From contig CAAGJQ010000083.1 of assembly GCA_900770295.1 (NCBI GenBank), positions 1 to 64,000 on the forward strand: DNA of 64,000 nt, read 5' to 3'. This stretch comes from an uncultured Oscillibacter sp. Its GTDB lineage: Bacteria > Bacillota > Clostridia > Oscillospirales > Oscillospiraceae. Both the position numbers and the translations under genes were made by a program. Positions 16,496-29,008 of the stretch are shown piece by piece. Each line of letters opens with the position of its first letter. Position 1 is the first letter of the stretch. The notes beneath the pieces were generated by a model that was not told the DNA's origin, did not search any database, and saw only the letters and a program-made list of their open reading frames with translations.

Positions 16496-17812
16496 TTGAA
16501 TTCTGTCGCAGACGTATGGGATAGCGTCCTGACGCAGTTGAAGAAAGAACTCTCGGAGACCACCATCGCCACCTGGTTTGACGAGCTGGAGGCCGTGGAC
16601 ATCCGGGGCAATACATTTATCCTTCACTGTGCCAACGACTTCAAAAAGGGCTACATCGAGTCCCTGTTTTTGAAGAACATCAAGGCCTCCCTCCACGATA
16701 TCTTCTCCACGGATTTTGAAGTCCAGATTCTGGACAATCTGGCATATGCCGAATTCAACGGCGGCGTGGCAAAAAAACAGAGCGACCGCTTCACATCCGA
16801 CGAGTTTACCTTTGATACCTTCGTGGTGGGTCCCTCCAACAAGCTGGCCTACGCCGCCTCCGTGGCCGTGGCCGAGCATCCCGCCCAGAACTACAACCCC
16901 CTTCTCATCTACGGTGACTCCGGACTGGGAAAGACCCATCTGATCTACGCCATCGCCAACGTCATCCGAAAAAACGACCCCCGATCCAAAATCGCTTACG
17001 TCAAGGGCGACGATCTGACCAACGAGCTGGTGGACGCCATCCGGGAGGGCAAGACCGCCGAGATGCGGGAGAAGTACCGGCAGGCGGACCTGCTGCTGGT
17101 GGATGACGTGCAGTTCATCGCCGGCAAAAAGCAGACCCAGGAGGAATTCTTCCACACCTTCAACACCCTGTATGAGTCCGGCCGCCAGATCGTACTGACG
17201 AGCGATCGTCCCCCCTCTGAGATGACCCAGTTGGAGGACCGGCTGCGGACCCGGTTCGAGTGGGGCCTTCTGGTAGACGTGGCGCCGCCGGATTTCGAGA
17301 CCCGGCTTGCCATCGTGAAGAACAAGGCCGCGCTGCTGGGCATGGAGCTGCCGGACAAGATCTCCGCGTACATTGCGGAGAACGTCACCGCCAACGTCCG
17401 CCAGCTGGAGGGTACTATTAATAAAATTCTGGCCTACAAGGATCTGCTTGGCAACGACGCCGACGAGGAGACCGTCACCCGCGCCATGCGGGACATTCTC
17501 AAGCGCAGCAACGAGTACATCCCCACCCCGGAGGCCATTCTGGAGTACATCAGCAAGTATTACAGTCTGGACGAGGCCGTCATCCGGGGCCAGCAGCGCA
17601 TCCGGGACGCCGTGCAGGCCCGGCAGATCGCCATGTACCTTATCCGCAGCATGACGAATCTCAGTCTGGATGACATCGGCAAGGTCTTTGACAACCGGGA
17701 CCACTCCACCGTCCTCTACTCCATCCAGCAGGTGGAGAAAAAGATGAAAAAAGAGCCCGCTTTCGCCGAGACGGTGAAGGAGATCAAAACCAATATCAAC
17801 GCCAAGCATTGA
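16496..17812 (+). CDS. dnaA: Chromosomal replication initiator DnaA
   Basis: Initiator ATPase that binds DnaA boxes and opens the origin. The 438-residue product has domain I at the N-terminus, a AAA+ domain with Walker A GDSGLGKTH (140-148) and Walker B LVDDVQF (about 201-207), and the C-terminal DNA-binding signature DNRDHSTVLYSIQQ. A TTG start at 16496 is chosen because AGAGAGG lies 9 bases upstream and the family N-terminus (NSVADVWDSVL) begins there; the in-frame ATG at 16382 lies upstream of the promoter. Confidence 0.97.
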   Translation: MNSVADVWDSVLTQLKKELSETTIATWFDELEAVDIRGNTFILHCANDFKKGYIESLFLKNIKASLHDIFSTDFEVQILDNLAYAEFNGGVAKKQSDRFTSDEFTFDTFVVGPSNKLAYAASVAVAEHPAQNYNPLLIYGDSGLGKTHLIYAIANVIRKNDPRSKIAYVKGDDLTNELVDAIREGKTAEMREKYRQADLLLVDDVQFIAGKKQTQEEFFHTFNTLYESGRQIVLTSDRPPSEMTQLEDRLRTRFEWGLLVDVAPPDFETRLAIVKNKAALLGMELPDKISAYIAENVTANVRQLEGTINKILAYKDLLGNDADEETVTRAMRDILKRSNEYIPTPEAILEYISKYYSLDEAVIRGQQRIRDAVQARQIAMYLIRSMTNLSLDDIGKVFDNRDHSTVLYSIQQVEKKMKKEPAFAETVKEIKTNINAKH

Positions 17813-18071
17813 CTGACATTTTTCCACATCCTTCGTGGAAAAGGAAAAACTTTGCTGTGGAAAACAATTTTCAAAATTTGGCCGTGGAAAACCCATGCAA
17901 CTCCTCCACACCCCCTGTGGAGACGCAAATCCCCACCGTTTCAGGGGTTTCCCACTTTTTCCACAGTTTTTTCTTCTACGGCTTCTTTTTCTAAAGATCA
18001 TTCGTTTTTTTCTTTTGAAAAGAGACCGTTCCCGATTTCCAATACCCCAAATAGAGAGGAAGCGTCTGAAT
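17813..18071. other. Probable replication origin (oriC) between dnaA and dnaN
   Basis: This gap holds several DnaA-box-like 9-mers: TTTTCCACA at 17820-17828 and 17957-17965, the reverse TGTGGAAAA at 17856-17864, and weaker CGTGGAAAA at 17834-17842 and 17883-17891. An AT-rich tract follows at about 17966-18050 and could be the unwinding element. Genes to the left run leftward and genes to the right run rightward. Assignment as oriC is inferred from position and boxes. Confidence 0.75.
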
Positions 18072-19187
18072 ATGATGAAATTCTCCTGTGAAAAGGTCCT
18101 GCTGCAAAACGCCATCTCCGTCACCAGCCGGGCCGTGGCGCAGAAAAGCTCCATCCCCGCTCTGGAAGGCCTGCTCCTCCATGTGGACCACCAGTTGACG
18201 GTTTCTGGCTACAACATGCAGACCGGCATTCGTACCAAGGTCTCCGCGGACGTTGCGGAGGGCGGCGACATCGTCCTGAACGCCCGCCTGTTCGGCGACA
18301 TCATCCGCCGTATGCCCGACGATGTGGTCACCTTTACCGCTGACGACAAGCTGATGGTCCACCTCAGCTGCGGCGACGCGGATTTCGACATCCTGGGCCT
18401 CAGCGCCGCCGACTATCCCGAGCTGCCGGAGGTGGAGGACCAGTACTGCGTCTATATCCAGCAGAAGACCCTGCGGGCCATGATCGAGGAGACCTCCTTC
18501 GCCGTGTCCACCAACGAGAGCCGCCCGGTCCACACCGGCGCCCTGTTTGAGATCAATGAGAAGGGCCTGACCATGGTGGCTGTGGACGGCTTCCGCCTGG
18601 CCATCCGCCGGGAGCCTCTGGAAAAAATCGAGGGCGGCGCCTTCTCCTTCGTAGCCCCCGGCTCCGCCCTGAACGAGGTCAAGGGCATCTGCGGCGACAC
18701 CGAGGACCTGGCCTCCGTGACTCTCGGCAAGCGGCACATTCTGTTTGAAGTGGGCGACACCGAGCTGATCTGCCGCCGTCTGGAGGGCGAGTTCCTGGAC
18801 TACAAGAACGCCATCCCCCGGAAAAACCCCATCTCCGTCATCGCCGACACCAAGAGTCTCATTAACAGCATCGACCGTGTGTCCGTGGTGATCTCCGACA
18901 AACTGAAAAGCCCCGTCCGCTGTACCTTCGGCAGTGACAAGGTGTTCCTGTCCGCCAAGACCGGCAACGGCGACGCCAAGGACGTCTGCCGTATCTCCGG
19001 CGACGGCGGCGGTCTGGAGATCGGCTTCAACAACCGGTATCTGATGGAGGCTCTGCGGTACGCCCCAGCGGACACCGTGAAGATCGAGCTGAACACCGGC
19101 GTCTCCCCCGCTATCATCGTCCCTGTGGACGGCGAGGAGAACTTCCTGTACATGGTCCTGCCGGTGCGGTTGAAGAGTGCGGAATAA
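18072..19187 (+). CDS. dnaN: DNA polymerase III beta subunit (sliding clamp)
   Basis: Ring-shaped processivity clamp that tethers DNA polymerase III to DNA. The 371 residues show the three-domain repeat of the family, with [21 protein letters not shown] at the N-terminus, the [14 protein letters not shown] segment in the middle and the conserved C-terminal end [11 protein letters not shown]. The start is ATG 18072 (a second ATG follows directly), with AGAGAGGAA upstream; the longer frame upstream lies in the origin. Order dnaA-dnaN is standard. Confidence 0.97.
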   Translation: MMKFSCEKVLLQNAISVTSRAVAQKSSIPALEGLLLHVDHQLTVSGYNMQTGIRTKVSADVAEGGDIVLNARLFGDIIRRMPDDVVTFTADDKLMVHLSCGDADFDILGLSAADYPELPEVEDQYCVYIQQKTLRAMIEETSFAVSTNESRPVHTGALFEINEKGLTMVAVDGFRLAIRREPLEKIEGGAFSFVAPGSALNEVKGICGDTEDLASVTLGKRHILFEVGDTELICRRLEGEFLDYKNAIPRKNPISVIADTKSLINSIDRVSVVISDKLKSPVRCTFGSDKVFLSAKTGNGDAKDVCRISGDGGGLEIGFNNRYLMEALRYAPADTVKIELNTGVSPAIIVPVDGEENFLYMVLPVRLKSAE

Positions 19188-19234
19188 AAGTAAATCAATT
19201 TCCATTCAAATCAGGGATAACAGGACGGAAACAC

Positions 19235-19450
19235 ATGAAAACCATTACCATTACAACAGAATTTATCAAGCTCCAGGACCTGCTGAAATTCGCCAATCTG
19301 GTATCGTCCGGCGGCGAGGCCAAGGAGCGGGTCCAGGCCGGTGAGGTCACGGTCAACGGCGAGGTCTGCACCATGCGGGGCAAGAAGATCCGCCCAGGCG
19401 ACGTGGTGGCCTTTGCGGGCCAGGAGCTGACGGTAGCCTATGCGGATTGA
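19235..19450 (+). CDS. yaaA: S4-domain RNA-binding protein YaaA/RlbA
   Basis: A 71-residue protein consisting of one S4 RNA-binding domain ([21 protein letters not shown]...[21 protein letters not shown]). Homologues lie between dnaN and recF in Bacillus and Clostridia; a role in ribosome assembly has been proposed for the Bacillus protein. Its end overlaps the recF start by 11 bases, which points to translational coupling. GGACGGAAAC precedes the ATG. Confidence 0.9.
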   Translation: MKTITITTEFIKLQDLLKFANLVSSGGEAKERVQAGEVTVNGEVCTMRGKKIRPGDVVAFAGQELTVAYAD

Positions 19451-20543
19451 CCGGCTGGAGCTGGAGTCCTTCCGGAACTATGGCCGCCAGACCGTGGACT
19501 TTGACGGCCGCTGCAACGTGATCTTCGGCGAGAACGCCCAGGGCAAGACCAACCTCCTGGAGGCGCTGGTCTATCTCTCCTGCGGAAAATCGCCCCGGGC
19601 CAGGACGGATAGGGAGATGATCGCCTTCGGCGCGCCCTCCGCCCGGATGCTGGCGAGTGTATTTGCCCGGGACCGGGATTTCAAGGTCCAGGTGGACCTG
19701 TTCCGGGACCGGCGGCGGAAGATGAGCGTCAACCAGGTGCCCGCCAAAAACAGCGCGGCTCTCAGTGAGGTCTACAACACCGTGTTCTTCTGCCCGGATG
19801 ACCTGTACCTCATCCGGGAGGGCGCCGCCGCCCGGCGGCGCTTCTGCGATACTGCTTTATGTCAACTTCGTCCCCGGTACGCCGCGGCGCTGTCCGAGTA
19901 CAACCGGACCTATGAGCACAAGACCCGCATCCTCCGGGACGCGGAGGAGAGGCCGGACCTGCTGGCCACGCTGCCGGATTTCAATGAGCGGCTGGTGCGC
20001 TTCGGCGCGGTGCTCATCCACTACCGGCACCAGTTCGCCGTCCGGCTGAACGAGTATGCAGCCCTCCATCACCGGGAGTGCTCCGGCGGAAAGGAAGAGC
20101 TGGAGATCCGGTATCAGACGGTATCCACTGTCACGGACCCGGCGGCGGAGATCGCGGTACTGACGGAGCAGCTGCGGGAGCACATGGAATCCCATCAGGC
20201 GGCGGAGCGGGCATCCCGGCTGTGTCTGTCCGGACCTCATAAGGATGACCTTCTGGTCACCATCGACGGACGGGACGCCAAGAGCTACGCCTCCCAGGGA
20301 CAGACCCGGACGGCGGCGCTGGCGCTGAAGCTGGCGGAGCGGGAAATCTACAAAAACGCCACCGGGGAGTATCCGGTGCTGCTGCTGGATGATGTGCTCA
20401 GCGAGCTGGACCCCCGGCGGCAGGAATTCGTGCTGAACCGCATCGCGGGCGGGCAGGTGTTTATCACCTGCTGCGAGGATGACCGGCTGCCGCAGATGCT
20501 GGGAGGCAGAGTGTTCCACGTGGAACATGGCACCATACGATAA
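19440..20543 (+). CDS. recF: DNA replication and repair protein RecF
   Basis: SMC-like ATPase that loads RecA at gapped DNA together with RecO and RecR. The 367-residue product has Walker [10 protein letters not shown] (30-38), the LSGPHKDDL signature segment (about residues 261-269) and the late Walker B/D-loop [11 protein letters not shown]. The start overlaps the end of the S4 gene. A perfect parS palindrome lies within its last codons (20512-20527), so the protein end is constrained by a DNA site. Confidence 0.96.
   Translation: MRIDRLELESFRNYGRQTVDFDGRCNVIFGENAQGKTNLLEALVYLSCGKSPRARTDREMIAFGAPSARMLASVFARDRDFKVQVDLFRDRRRKMSVNQVPAKNSAALSEVYNTVFFCPDDLYLIREGAAARRRFCDTALCQLRPRYAAALSEYNRTYEHKTRILRDAEERPDLLATLPDFNERLVRFGAVLIHYRHQFAVRLNEYAALHHRECSGGKEELEIRYQTVSTVTDPAAEIAVLTEQLREHMESHQAAERASRLCLSGPHKDDLLVTIDGRDAKSYASQGQTRTAALALKLAEREIYKNATGEYPVLLLDDVLSELDPRRQEFVLNRIAGGQVFITCCEDDRLPQMLGGRVFHVEHGTIR
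20512..20527. promoter_or_regulatory. parS centromere-like site
   Basis: TGTTCCACGTGGAACA is a perfect 16-bp palindrome matching the general bacterial parS pattern (TGTTNCACGTGNAACA). It lies inside the 3' end of recF, about 2.6 kb from the probable origin. By family knowledge, ParB/Spo0J binds and spreads from such sites. No parA/parB genes are in this window. Confidence 0.85.
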
Positions 20544-20570
20544 TCTGGATACAGAAAGGATGACTGTTTT

Positions 20571-20981
20571 ATGGAACCTATCCAATATTTCTGGAAAGAC
20601 CGCAAGCGTTTCCTGGGCCTCCCCCTTTCCTTCACCCGCTACCGCCTCAGCGATGACCGGCTGTTCTGCGAAAGGGGCTTTTTGAATATCAAGGCTGACG
20701 AGGTCCTGCTGTACCGCGTCCGGGACTTGCAGCTGAATATGTCCCTGGGCCAGCGCATTTTCGGCGTGGGCACCATCTGTGTGCTGTCCTCCGATAAGAG
20801 CGTGCCCCATCTGGACTTAAAAAACGTAAAAAATCCCCGGGAGGTCAAAGAACTGATCCACCAGAATGTGGAGGCCGCCAAGGACAAGCGCCGGATGCGC
20901 ACCACGGAGATCATGGGCGACATGGACTCGGACGACTTCTCCCACGACTTTGACGACAGCGACCTGGACGATAACGACTGA
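20571..20981 (+). CDS. PH-domain-like (YdbT/DUF304-type) small protein
   Basis: A 136-residue protein with a bacterial PH-like domain at about 18-105 (FTRYRLSDDRLFCERGFLNIKADEVLLYRV is characteristic of this fold family) and a very acidic tail rich in Asp and Ser. No transmembrane segment is seen. It lies 27 bases after recF and 17 before remB, in the same direction, so it is probably in the recF-gyrB transcription unit. Function unknown. GAAAGGA precedes the ATG. Confidence 0.75.
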   Translation: MEPIQYFWKDRKRFLGLPLSFTRYRLSDDRLFCERGFLNIKADEVLLYRVRDLQLNMSLGQRIFGVGTICVLSSDKSVPHLDLKNVKNPREVKELIHQNVEAAKDKRRMRTTEIMGDMDSDDFSHDFDDSDLDDND

Positions 20982-20998
20982 CCGGACAAGGGAGCGCT

Positions 20999-21265
20999 AT
21001 GTATCTTCATTTGGGACAAAATGAGATCGTGTCCGATCACCGCATCATCGGCATCTTTGATCTGGACAAATGCAGCTACGGTAAGCGGACCCGGGAGTAC
21101 CTGGCCGCCGCCGAAGCCGAGGGCGTGGTGCTGGACATCTCCGGCGACATTCCAAAGTCCTTCGTGGTCTGCGACCATCCCTATCATCCCCAGATCGTCT
21201 ATCTGAGCCAGCTGAATACCTCCACCCTGAAGAACCGGGCGGAGAGTCAGAATGTGGAATTATAA
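20999..21265 (+). CDS. remB: Extracellular matrix regulator RemB-like (DUF370)
   Basis: An 88-residue protein of the RemA/RemB (DUF370) family: [24 protein letters not shown] is typical. In Bacillus subtilis remB lies between recF and gyrB exactly as here and takes part in biofilm-matrix gene control. The C-terminal half is less conserved. Whether it is a DNA-binding regulator in this organism is inferred from the family. GGGAGCG precedes the start. Confidence 0.9.
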   Translation: MYLHLGQNEIVSDHRIIGIFDLDKCSYGKRTREYLAAAEAEGVVLDISGDIPKSFVVCDHPYHPQIVYLSQLNTSTLKNRAESQNVEL

Positions 21266-21279
21266 GCATATAGAATTCG

Positions 21280-21329
21280 AGGCAAGGAGAAACGGGCCGG
21301 AAAGGGCTCCGGCCCGGCTCTTCTTGCCT
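21280..21329 (+). promoter_or_regulatory. Leader hairpin upstream of gyrB
   Basis: Long inverted repeat: AGGCAAG/CTTGCCT outer stem and GGGCCGG/CCGGCCC inner stem, between remB and gyrB. No T-run directly follows. It may be a weak terminator after remB or an RNA-processing or stability element. Confidence 0.5.
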
Positions 21330-21365
21330 TGTATGAGGAAAACACCCCCTGAAAGGAGAAACCAC

Positions 21366-23315
21366 ATGGCAGAAAACGAAATTTTGAACTCCACGGCTGT
21401 GGATACCAAAAATGAGTACGACGCCTCGGAGATCCAGGTCCTGGAGGGTCTGGAGGCTGTCCGGAAGCGTCCCGGCATGTATATCGGCTCCACGTCCACC
21501 TCCGGTCTCCACCATCTGGTGTATGAGATCGTGGACAACGCCATCGACGAGGCCCTGGCGGGCTACTGCACCGACATCATCGTCCAGATCAACGAGGGCG
21601 ACACCATCACCGTGGTGGACAACGGCCGCGGTATCCCCGTGGACATCCAGGCCCAGACCGGCAAGCCCGCTCTGGAGGTGGTCTACACCGTCCTCCACGC
21701 CGGCGGCAAGTTCGGCGGCGGCGGCTACAAGGTCTCCGGCGGCCTTCACGGCGTAGGCGCGTCCGTGGTCAATGCCCTTTCCGAGTGGCTGGTGGTCCAG
21801 GTCCACCGGGATGGCAAAATCTATGAGATGAAGTTCTCCCGGGGCCACATCACCCAGGAGATGAAGGTCATCGGCACCACGGACCACACCGGTACCACCG
21901 TCACCTTCAAGCCGGACCCGGAGATGTTCGAGGACACCGTCTACAATTACGAGACCCTTCACACCCGCATGCGGGAGGAGGCCTTCCTGAACGCCGGCCT
22001 GCGCATCCATATCATGGACAAGCGCCCCGGTCAGGAGCAGGAGGATGACATGTGCTTCGAGGGTGGTATCCGGGAATTCGTCACCTGGCTGAACAAGAGC
22101 AAGGACGTGCTCCACGACCATGTCATCTACATGGCCGGTCAGAAGGACGACTCCGTGGCGGAGATCGCCATGCAGTACAACGACGGCTATAACGAGACCA
22201 TCCTCTCCTTCGCCAACAACGTCCACACCCCCGAGGGCGGCATGCACGAGGAGGGCTTCAAGCGCGCCCTGACCACGGTGCTGAACAACTACGGCCGGAA
22301 GATCAAGATGCTGAAGGACGACGAGAAGGTCTCCGGCGAGGACTGCCGGGAGGGCCTGACCTGCGTCATCTCCGTGAAGCTGACCGACGCCCAGTTCGAG
22401 GGCCAGACCAAGGCCAAGCTGGGCAACAGCGAGATCCGGACGCTGGTAAACAATATCGTGGCGGACAAGCTGGACACCTTCCTGGAGGAAAATCCCCAGG
22501 TGGGCCGCATGATCCTGGACAAGGCCCTGACCGCCAACCGGGCGAGAGAGGCCGCCAAAAAGGCGAGAGAGTCCATCCGCCGCAAGACCGCTCTCGGCGG
22601 TGCGGCCATGCCGGACAAGCTGCGGGACTGCAACGAGAACAACCCGGAACTGACGGAAATCTACATCGTCGAGGGCGACTCCGCAGGCGGCTCCGCCACC
22701 CAGGGCCGGGACTCCCGGTTCCAGGCCATCCTCCCCCTGTGGGGCAAGATGCTGAACGTGGAAAAGGCCCGGGCGGACAAGGTCTACGGCAACGACAAGC
22801 TCCAGCCCGTCATCACCGCTCTGGGCGCCGGCATCGGCGACGAGTTCGACCCCGCCAAGCTGCGGTATCACAAGGTCATCATCATGGCCGATGCCGATGT
22901 GGACGGCTCCCATATCCGCACCCTGCTGCTGACCTTCTTCTTCCGCTTCATGCGGCCCCTGATCGAGCACGGCTACGTCTACTCCGCCGTGCCGCCCCTG
23001 TATAAGCTGACCCGGGGCAAGACCACACGGGTGGCCTTCTCCGACGAGGAGCGGGACGCCGTGTCCGCGGAGATGCGGGGCGGCAACCCCAATGTGAAGA
23101 TCGATATCTCCCGGTTCAAGGGCCTGGGCGAGATGAACCCCCACGAGCTGTGGGAGACCACCATGGACCCCGAGCGCCGCACCCTGCGCCGCATCACTCT
23201 GGATGACGCGGTCAAGGCCGACGAGACCTTTACCATCCTGATGGGCGAAAAGGTGGAGCCGAGAAAAGAATTCATCGAGAAGAACGCCCAGTACGCGGTG
23301 AATCTGGATTACTAA
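21366..23315 (+). CDS. gyrB: DNA gyrase subunit B
   Basis: ATPase subunit of DNA gyrase. The 649 residues include the GHKL ATP site ([13 protein letters not shown] and DNGRGIPVD), the [14 protein letters not shown] motif, and the Toprim domain with EGDSAGGSA and DADVDGSHI. Short form without the extra Gram-negative insertion. The position equivalent to Lys447 of E. coli GyrB is Trp459 here ([12 protein letters not shown]; Lys or Arg is usual). ATG 21366 has GAAAGGAG upstream; the longer frame would run through the leader hairpin. Confidence 0.97.
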   Translation: MAENEILNSTAVDTKNEYDASEIQVLEGLEAVRKRPGMYIGSTSTSGLHHLVYEIVDNAIDEALAGYCTDIIVQINEGDTITVVDNGRGIPVDIQAQTGKPALEVVYTVLHAGGKFGGGGYKVSGGLHGVGASVVNALSEWLVVQVHRDGKIYEMKFSRGHITQEMKVIGTTDHTGTTVTFKPDPEMFEDTVYNYETLHTRMREEAFLNAGLRIHIMDKRPGQEQEDDMCFEGGIREFVTWLNKSKDVLHDHVIYMAGQKDDSVAEIAMQYNDGYNETILSFANNVHTPEGGMHEEGFKRALTTVLNNYGRKIKMLKDDEKVSGEDCREGLTCVISVKLTDAQFEGQTKAKLGNSEIRTLVNNIVADKLDTFLEENPQVGRMILDKALTANRAREAAKKARESIRRKTALGGAAMPDKLRDCNENNPELTEIYIVEGDSAGGSATQGRDSRFQAILPLWGKMLNVEKARADKVYGNDKLQPVITALGAGIGDEFDPAKLRYHKVIIMADADVDGSHIRTLLLTFFFRFMRPLIEHGYVYSAVPPLYKLTRGKTTRVAFSDEERDAVSAEMRGGNPNVKIDISRFKGLGEMNPHELWETTMDPERRTLRRITLDDAVKADETFTILMGEKVEPRKEFIEKNAQYAVNLDY

Positions 23316-23330
23316 AGGAGGGATACCGAC

Positions 23331-25832
<2,502 letters not shown>

Positions 25833-25850
25833 GACCGGAAAGGAGATACT

Positions 25851-26288
25851 ATGAGCAGAAAACGGGGCCGTATCACGGTCCAATCCCAGCCCACGAAGGA
25901 GACCCGCACCTTTCAGCGGCTGGCCTCCATTCCCTTTTTGATCGTCAGCATCTTTTTTGTTATCCTTGGCATTACGGAGATTATCCCCATGGCGGGCCTG
26001 TTCGGCATCGTCTGGACGCTGATAGCGGCGTGCTTCGTGGTCATCGGCGTGGTGAATCTGGTGCGGAAGAACGGCCTTGCCCACCGGGTTGGCTATGACG
26101 TGGAGACCGGCCTGGATGAGAGTATCGTGGGGCTGATGGACGACGTGGCGGAAGACACATCGTCCGGCACCCATCCCGCCGGGGACACGGAATCCCGTCT
26201 GCTGGAGGTGAAGAATCTCTACGACCGGGACCTCATCACCCAGGAGGAGTATGAGGAGAAGCGGAAGGAAATTTTGAAAGAGCTGTAA
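25851..26288 (+). CDS. Small membrane protein with C-terminal SHOCT-like motif
   Basis: A 145-residue protein with a basic N-terminus, two hydrophobic segments (about 25-45 and 50-70) and a C-terminal SHOCT-type short helical motif ([30 protein letters not shown] spans about 116-145). SHOCT motifs are thought to mediate oligomerisation. It follows gyrA by 18 bases with AAAGGAGA before the ATG. Function unknown. Confidence 0.75.
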   Translation: MSRKRGRITVQSQPTKETRTFQRLASIPFLIVSIFFVILGITEIIPMAGLFGIVWTLIAACFVVIGVVNLVRKNGLAHRVGYDVETGLDESIVGLMDDVAEDTSSGTHPAGDTESRLLEVKNLYDRDLITQEEYEEKRKEILKEL

Positions 26289-26341
26289 AGAGAGGATGGG
26301 AGCGGCCGCTGCCGCTCTCATTCTGTCCCAGGAGGAATCCG

Positions 26342-26779
26342 ATGAAAACAGTGACCATCTATACTGACGGAGCCTGCTCCGGAAATCCCGGCCCTGGGGG
26401 ATGGGGCGCGATCCTGATGTACGGCCAGCACAAAAAGGAGCTGTCCGGCGGCGAGGCCAACACCACCAACAACCGCATGGAGCTGACCGCCGTCATCCAG
26501 GCGCTTTCCCTTTTGAAGGAGCCCTGCGTTGTGGACCTGTGGTCCGACTCCAAGTATGTCATTGACGGTCTGGAAAAGGGCTGGGCCCGGGGCTGGAAGG
26601 CCCGGGGCTGGAAAAAGGCTGACAAGAAGCCTGCTCTGAACCCGGACCTGTGGGACCGCCTGCTGTCGCTGACGGACATCCACTCCCTGCGCTACCACTG
26701 GGTCAAAGGCCACGCGGAAAACGCGTATAATAACCGCTGTGACGAGCTGGCAGTCATGGAGAGCCAGAAGTACAAATAA
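26342..26779 (+). CDS. rnhA: Ribonuclease HI
   Basis: Cleaves the RNA strand of RNA-DNA hybrids, for example R-loops and primer remnants. The 145-residue product has all catalytic features: Asp in [16 protein letters not shown], Glu in NNRMELTAV, Asp in SDSKYVIDG, and the [19 protein letters not shown] segment with the loop histidine and last Asp. The basic protrusion typical of E. coli RNase HI ([14 protein letters not shown]) is present. AGGAGGAATCC precedes the ATG, and a strong terminator follows. Confidence 0.96.
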   Translation: MKTVTIYTDGACSGNPGPGGWGAILMYGQHKKELSGGEANTTNNRMELTAVIQALSLLKEPCVVDLWSDSKYVIDGLEKGWARGWKARGWKKADKKPALNPDLWDRLLSLTDIHSLRYHWVKGHAENAYNNRCDELAVMESQKYK

Positions 26780-26784
26780 ACAAC

Positions 26785-26822
26785 AAAATCCCGGACCTGT
26801 GGAAAACGGTCCGGGATTTTTC
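26785..26822 (+). terminator. Terminator after rnhA
   Basis: Stem AAAATCCCGGACC / GGTCCGGGATTTT with a TGTGGAAAAC loop and T-run, directly after rnhA. Confidence 0.9.
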
Positions 26823-26986
26823 CTTGAGAAAAGCAGACGTACGGGCAAGTAATCGATTTCTCACAAAATCATTCACAAACTGTTCACAGGAAAAACATAA
26901 TTCCGCAAAAATTGTAGGGTATCTTAATAATCAAGCAAAGGGTCCTCCCAAGCCCGATGCGTTTTCTCCCTCCTAAAACACACACA

Positions 26987-27018
26987 GCAAAAAGGACCGC
27001 CAACGGCGGTCCTTTTTG
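26987..27018. terminator. Bidirectional terminator-like hairpin before nadE
   Basis: Perfect GGACCGCC/GGCGGTCC stem with AAC loop, flanked by A5 and T5, in the 315-base gap between rnhA and nadE. It is upstream of the nadE promoter, so it may stop readthrough. The 26823-26986 part is AT-rich and shows no gene. Confidence 0.75.
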
Positions 27019-27028
27019 TGCTATTTCC

Positions 27029-27057
27029 TTGTAAAAACCCGCTTCGCGGTGTACAAT
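27029..27057 (+). promoter_or_regulatory. nadE promoter
   Basis: TTGTAA (27029-27034), 17-base spacer containing a CCGCTTCGCGG hairpin, and TACAAT (27052-27057). The start codon is 37 bases downstream, with AGGAGG at 27080-27085. Confidence 0.7.
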
Positions 27058-27094
27058 ACAGCATATCGAAATTTCCAACAGGAGGTTTTGGAAC

Positions 27095-29008
27095 ATGAAA
27101 GATGGTTTTGTATCCGTTGCCTGCGGCACGCCCAAGCTGCGGCTGGCCGACTGCGACTATAACGCCGAGCAGACCTTCACCATGATGCGCAAGGCGGACA
27201 AGGCTGGCGCCAAGGTGCTGGTGCTGCCGGAGCTGGGCCTGACCGGCTATACCTGCGGCGACCTGTTCTACCAGGAGACCCTGCTGCGGGGCGCTGAGGA
27301 GGCTCTGAGCACTGTTTTGGCTGCTACCCGGCCCCTGGAAGTCGTCACAGCCGTGGGAATGCCCGTGCGGAAAGACAACAAACTGTATAACTGTGCGGTT
27401 GTTATACAAAAAGGAAAGATTCTGGGCGTGGTCCCCAAGACCCACCTGCCCAATTACGGCGAGTTTTACGAAAAGCGGCAGTTCGCTCCCGCACCACAGG
27501 GCAACAGCACCATGACCCTCTGCGGCCAGACCGTACCCTTCGGCAACAAGCTGGTGTTCTCCTGCTCCACCCTGCCGGAGCTGGTTCTGGGCTTTGAGGT
27601 CTGTGAGGACATGTGGGCCCCCGTCTCCCCCTCCGTGGACCTGGCGGCGGCCGGCGCTACCGTCATCGGCAACCTGTCTGCCAGCAACGACATCATCGGC
27701 AAGGACAGCTACCGCCGCCATCTGGTGAGCATGCAGTCCGCCAAGCTGCTGTGCGGCTACGTCTACGCCAGCGCCGGCGACGGCGAGTCCACCTCCGACG
27801 TGGTGTTCGGCGCCCATCAGATGATTGCCGAAAACGGCACCATGCTCCAGGACAGCCGGTTTGAGGCCGGTATTCACTCCTCGGAGATCGACGTCCAGAA
27901 GCTGTGCTATGAGCGCCGCCGGACCCAGATGTTCGACACGGTGCCGGAGGGCGTGGAATCCATTCCCTTCTCCCTGACCCTGACGGATACCACCCTGACC
28001 CGGTACGTGGCCCCCCAGCCCTTCGTCCCCGAGGGCAAGGAGGATCGGGACGCCCGGTGCCAGGAGATCCTGCTGATCGCCTCTCTGGGACTCAAGCAGC
28101 GGCTGGAGCACACCGGCGCGAAAACCGCCGTGGTGGGCCTCTCCGGCGGCCTGGACTCCACCCTGGCGGTGCTGATCACCGGCCTTGCCATGAAGATGCT
28201 GGACCGGCCCATGACGGATATCGTGGCCGTCACCATGCCCTGCTTCGGCACCACCAACCGCACAAAGAACAACGCCGTCATCCTGGCGGAAAAGCTGGGA
28301 GCCACCCTCAAGACCGTGGATATCTCCAACAGCGTCCGCAGCCACTTCAAGGATATCGGTCACGACATGGAGGACCACTCCGTCACCTTTGAAAACGGCC
28401 AGGCCCGGGAGCGGACCCAGGTGCTCATGGACATCGCCAACCAGAGCGGCGGCATCGTCATCGGCACCGGAGATTTGTCCGAGCTGGCCCTGGGCTGGTG
28501 TACCTACAACGGCGACCACATGAGCATGTACGGCGTCAACGCCTCCATCCCCAAGACGCTGGTGCGGCATCTGGTGCGGTATCTGGCCCGGGACAACGCC
28601 GAGAGCGACGAGGCCCTCCACGATGTGCTGGAGGACATTCTGGATACCCCCGTCTCCCCCGAGCTGCTGCCCGCCGTCAAGGGCGAGATCAGCCAGCGGA
28701 CGGAGGACCTGGTGGGGCCCTACGAGCTGCATGACTTCTTCCTGTATTATATTCTCCGCTGGGGCTTCTCTCCCCGGAAGGTGTACCGCCTGGCCCTGTA
28801 TGCCCTGGGCAATCAGTACAGCCGGGACGTGATTTTGAAGTGGCTGAAGACCTGCTACCGCCGCTTCTTCACCCAGCAGTTCAAGCGCAACTGCCTCCCT
28901 GACGGCCCCAAGGTGGGCTCCGTGGCCCTGTCCCCCCGCGGCGACTGGCGGATGCCGTCTGATGCAAAGTGGGCGTTGTGGCAGGCGGAGCTGGAGACGC
29001 TGCAATAA
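27095..29008 (+). CDS. nadE: Glutamine-dependent NAD+ synthetase
   Basis: Last enzyme of NAD+ synthesis; amidates nicotinate adenine dinucleotide using ammonia released from glutamine. The 637 residues comprise an N-terminal nitrilase-type amidase domain with the Glu46 (LPELGLTGY), Lys (PKTHLPNY) and Cys (GFEVCEDMW) triad, then a C-terminal synthetase domain with the PP-loop GLSGGLDST and the GTGDLSELALGW segment. The last eight codons (WQAELETLQ) are repeated in DNA 182 bases downstream, in another frame. Confidence 0.95.
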   Translation: MKDGFVSVACGTPKLRLADCDYNAEQTFTMMRKADKAGAKVLVLPELGLTGYTCGDLFYQETLLRGAEEALSTVLAATRPLEVVTAVGMPVRKDNKLYNCAVVIQKGKILGVVPKTHLPNYGEFYEKRQFAPAPQGNSTMTLCGQTVPFGNKLVFSCSTLPELVLGFEVCEDMWAPVSPSVDLAAAGATVIGNLSASNDIIGKDSYRRHLVSMQSAKLLCGYVYASAGDGESTSDVVFGAHQMIAENGTMLQDSRFEAGIHSSEIDVQKLCYERRRTQMFDTVPEGVESIPFSLTLTDTTLTRYVAPQPFVPEGKEDRDARCQEILLIASLGLKQRLEHTGAKTAVVGLSGGLDSTLAVLITGLAMKMLDRPMTDIVAVTMPCFGTTNRTKNNAVILAEKLGATLKTVDISNSVRSHFKDIGHDMEDHSVTFENGQARERTQVLMDIANQSGGIVIGTGDLSELALGWCTYNGDHMSMYGVNASIPKTLVRHLVRYLARDNAESDEALHDVLEDILDTPVSPELLPAVKGEISQRTEDLVGPYELHDFFLYYILRWGFSPRKVYRLALYALGNQYSRDVILKWLKTCYRRFFTQQFKRNCLPDGPKVGSVALSPRGDWRMPSDAKWALWQAELETLQ

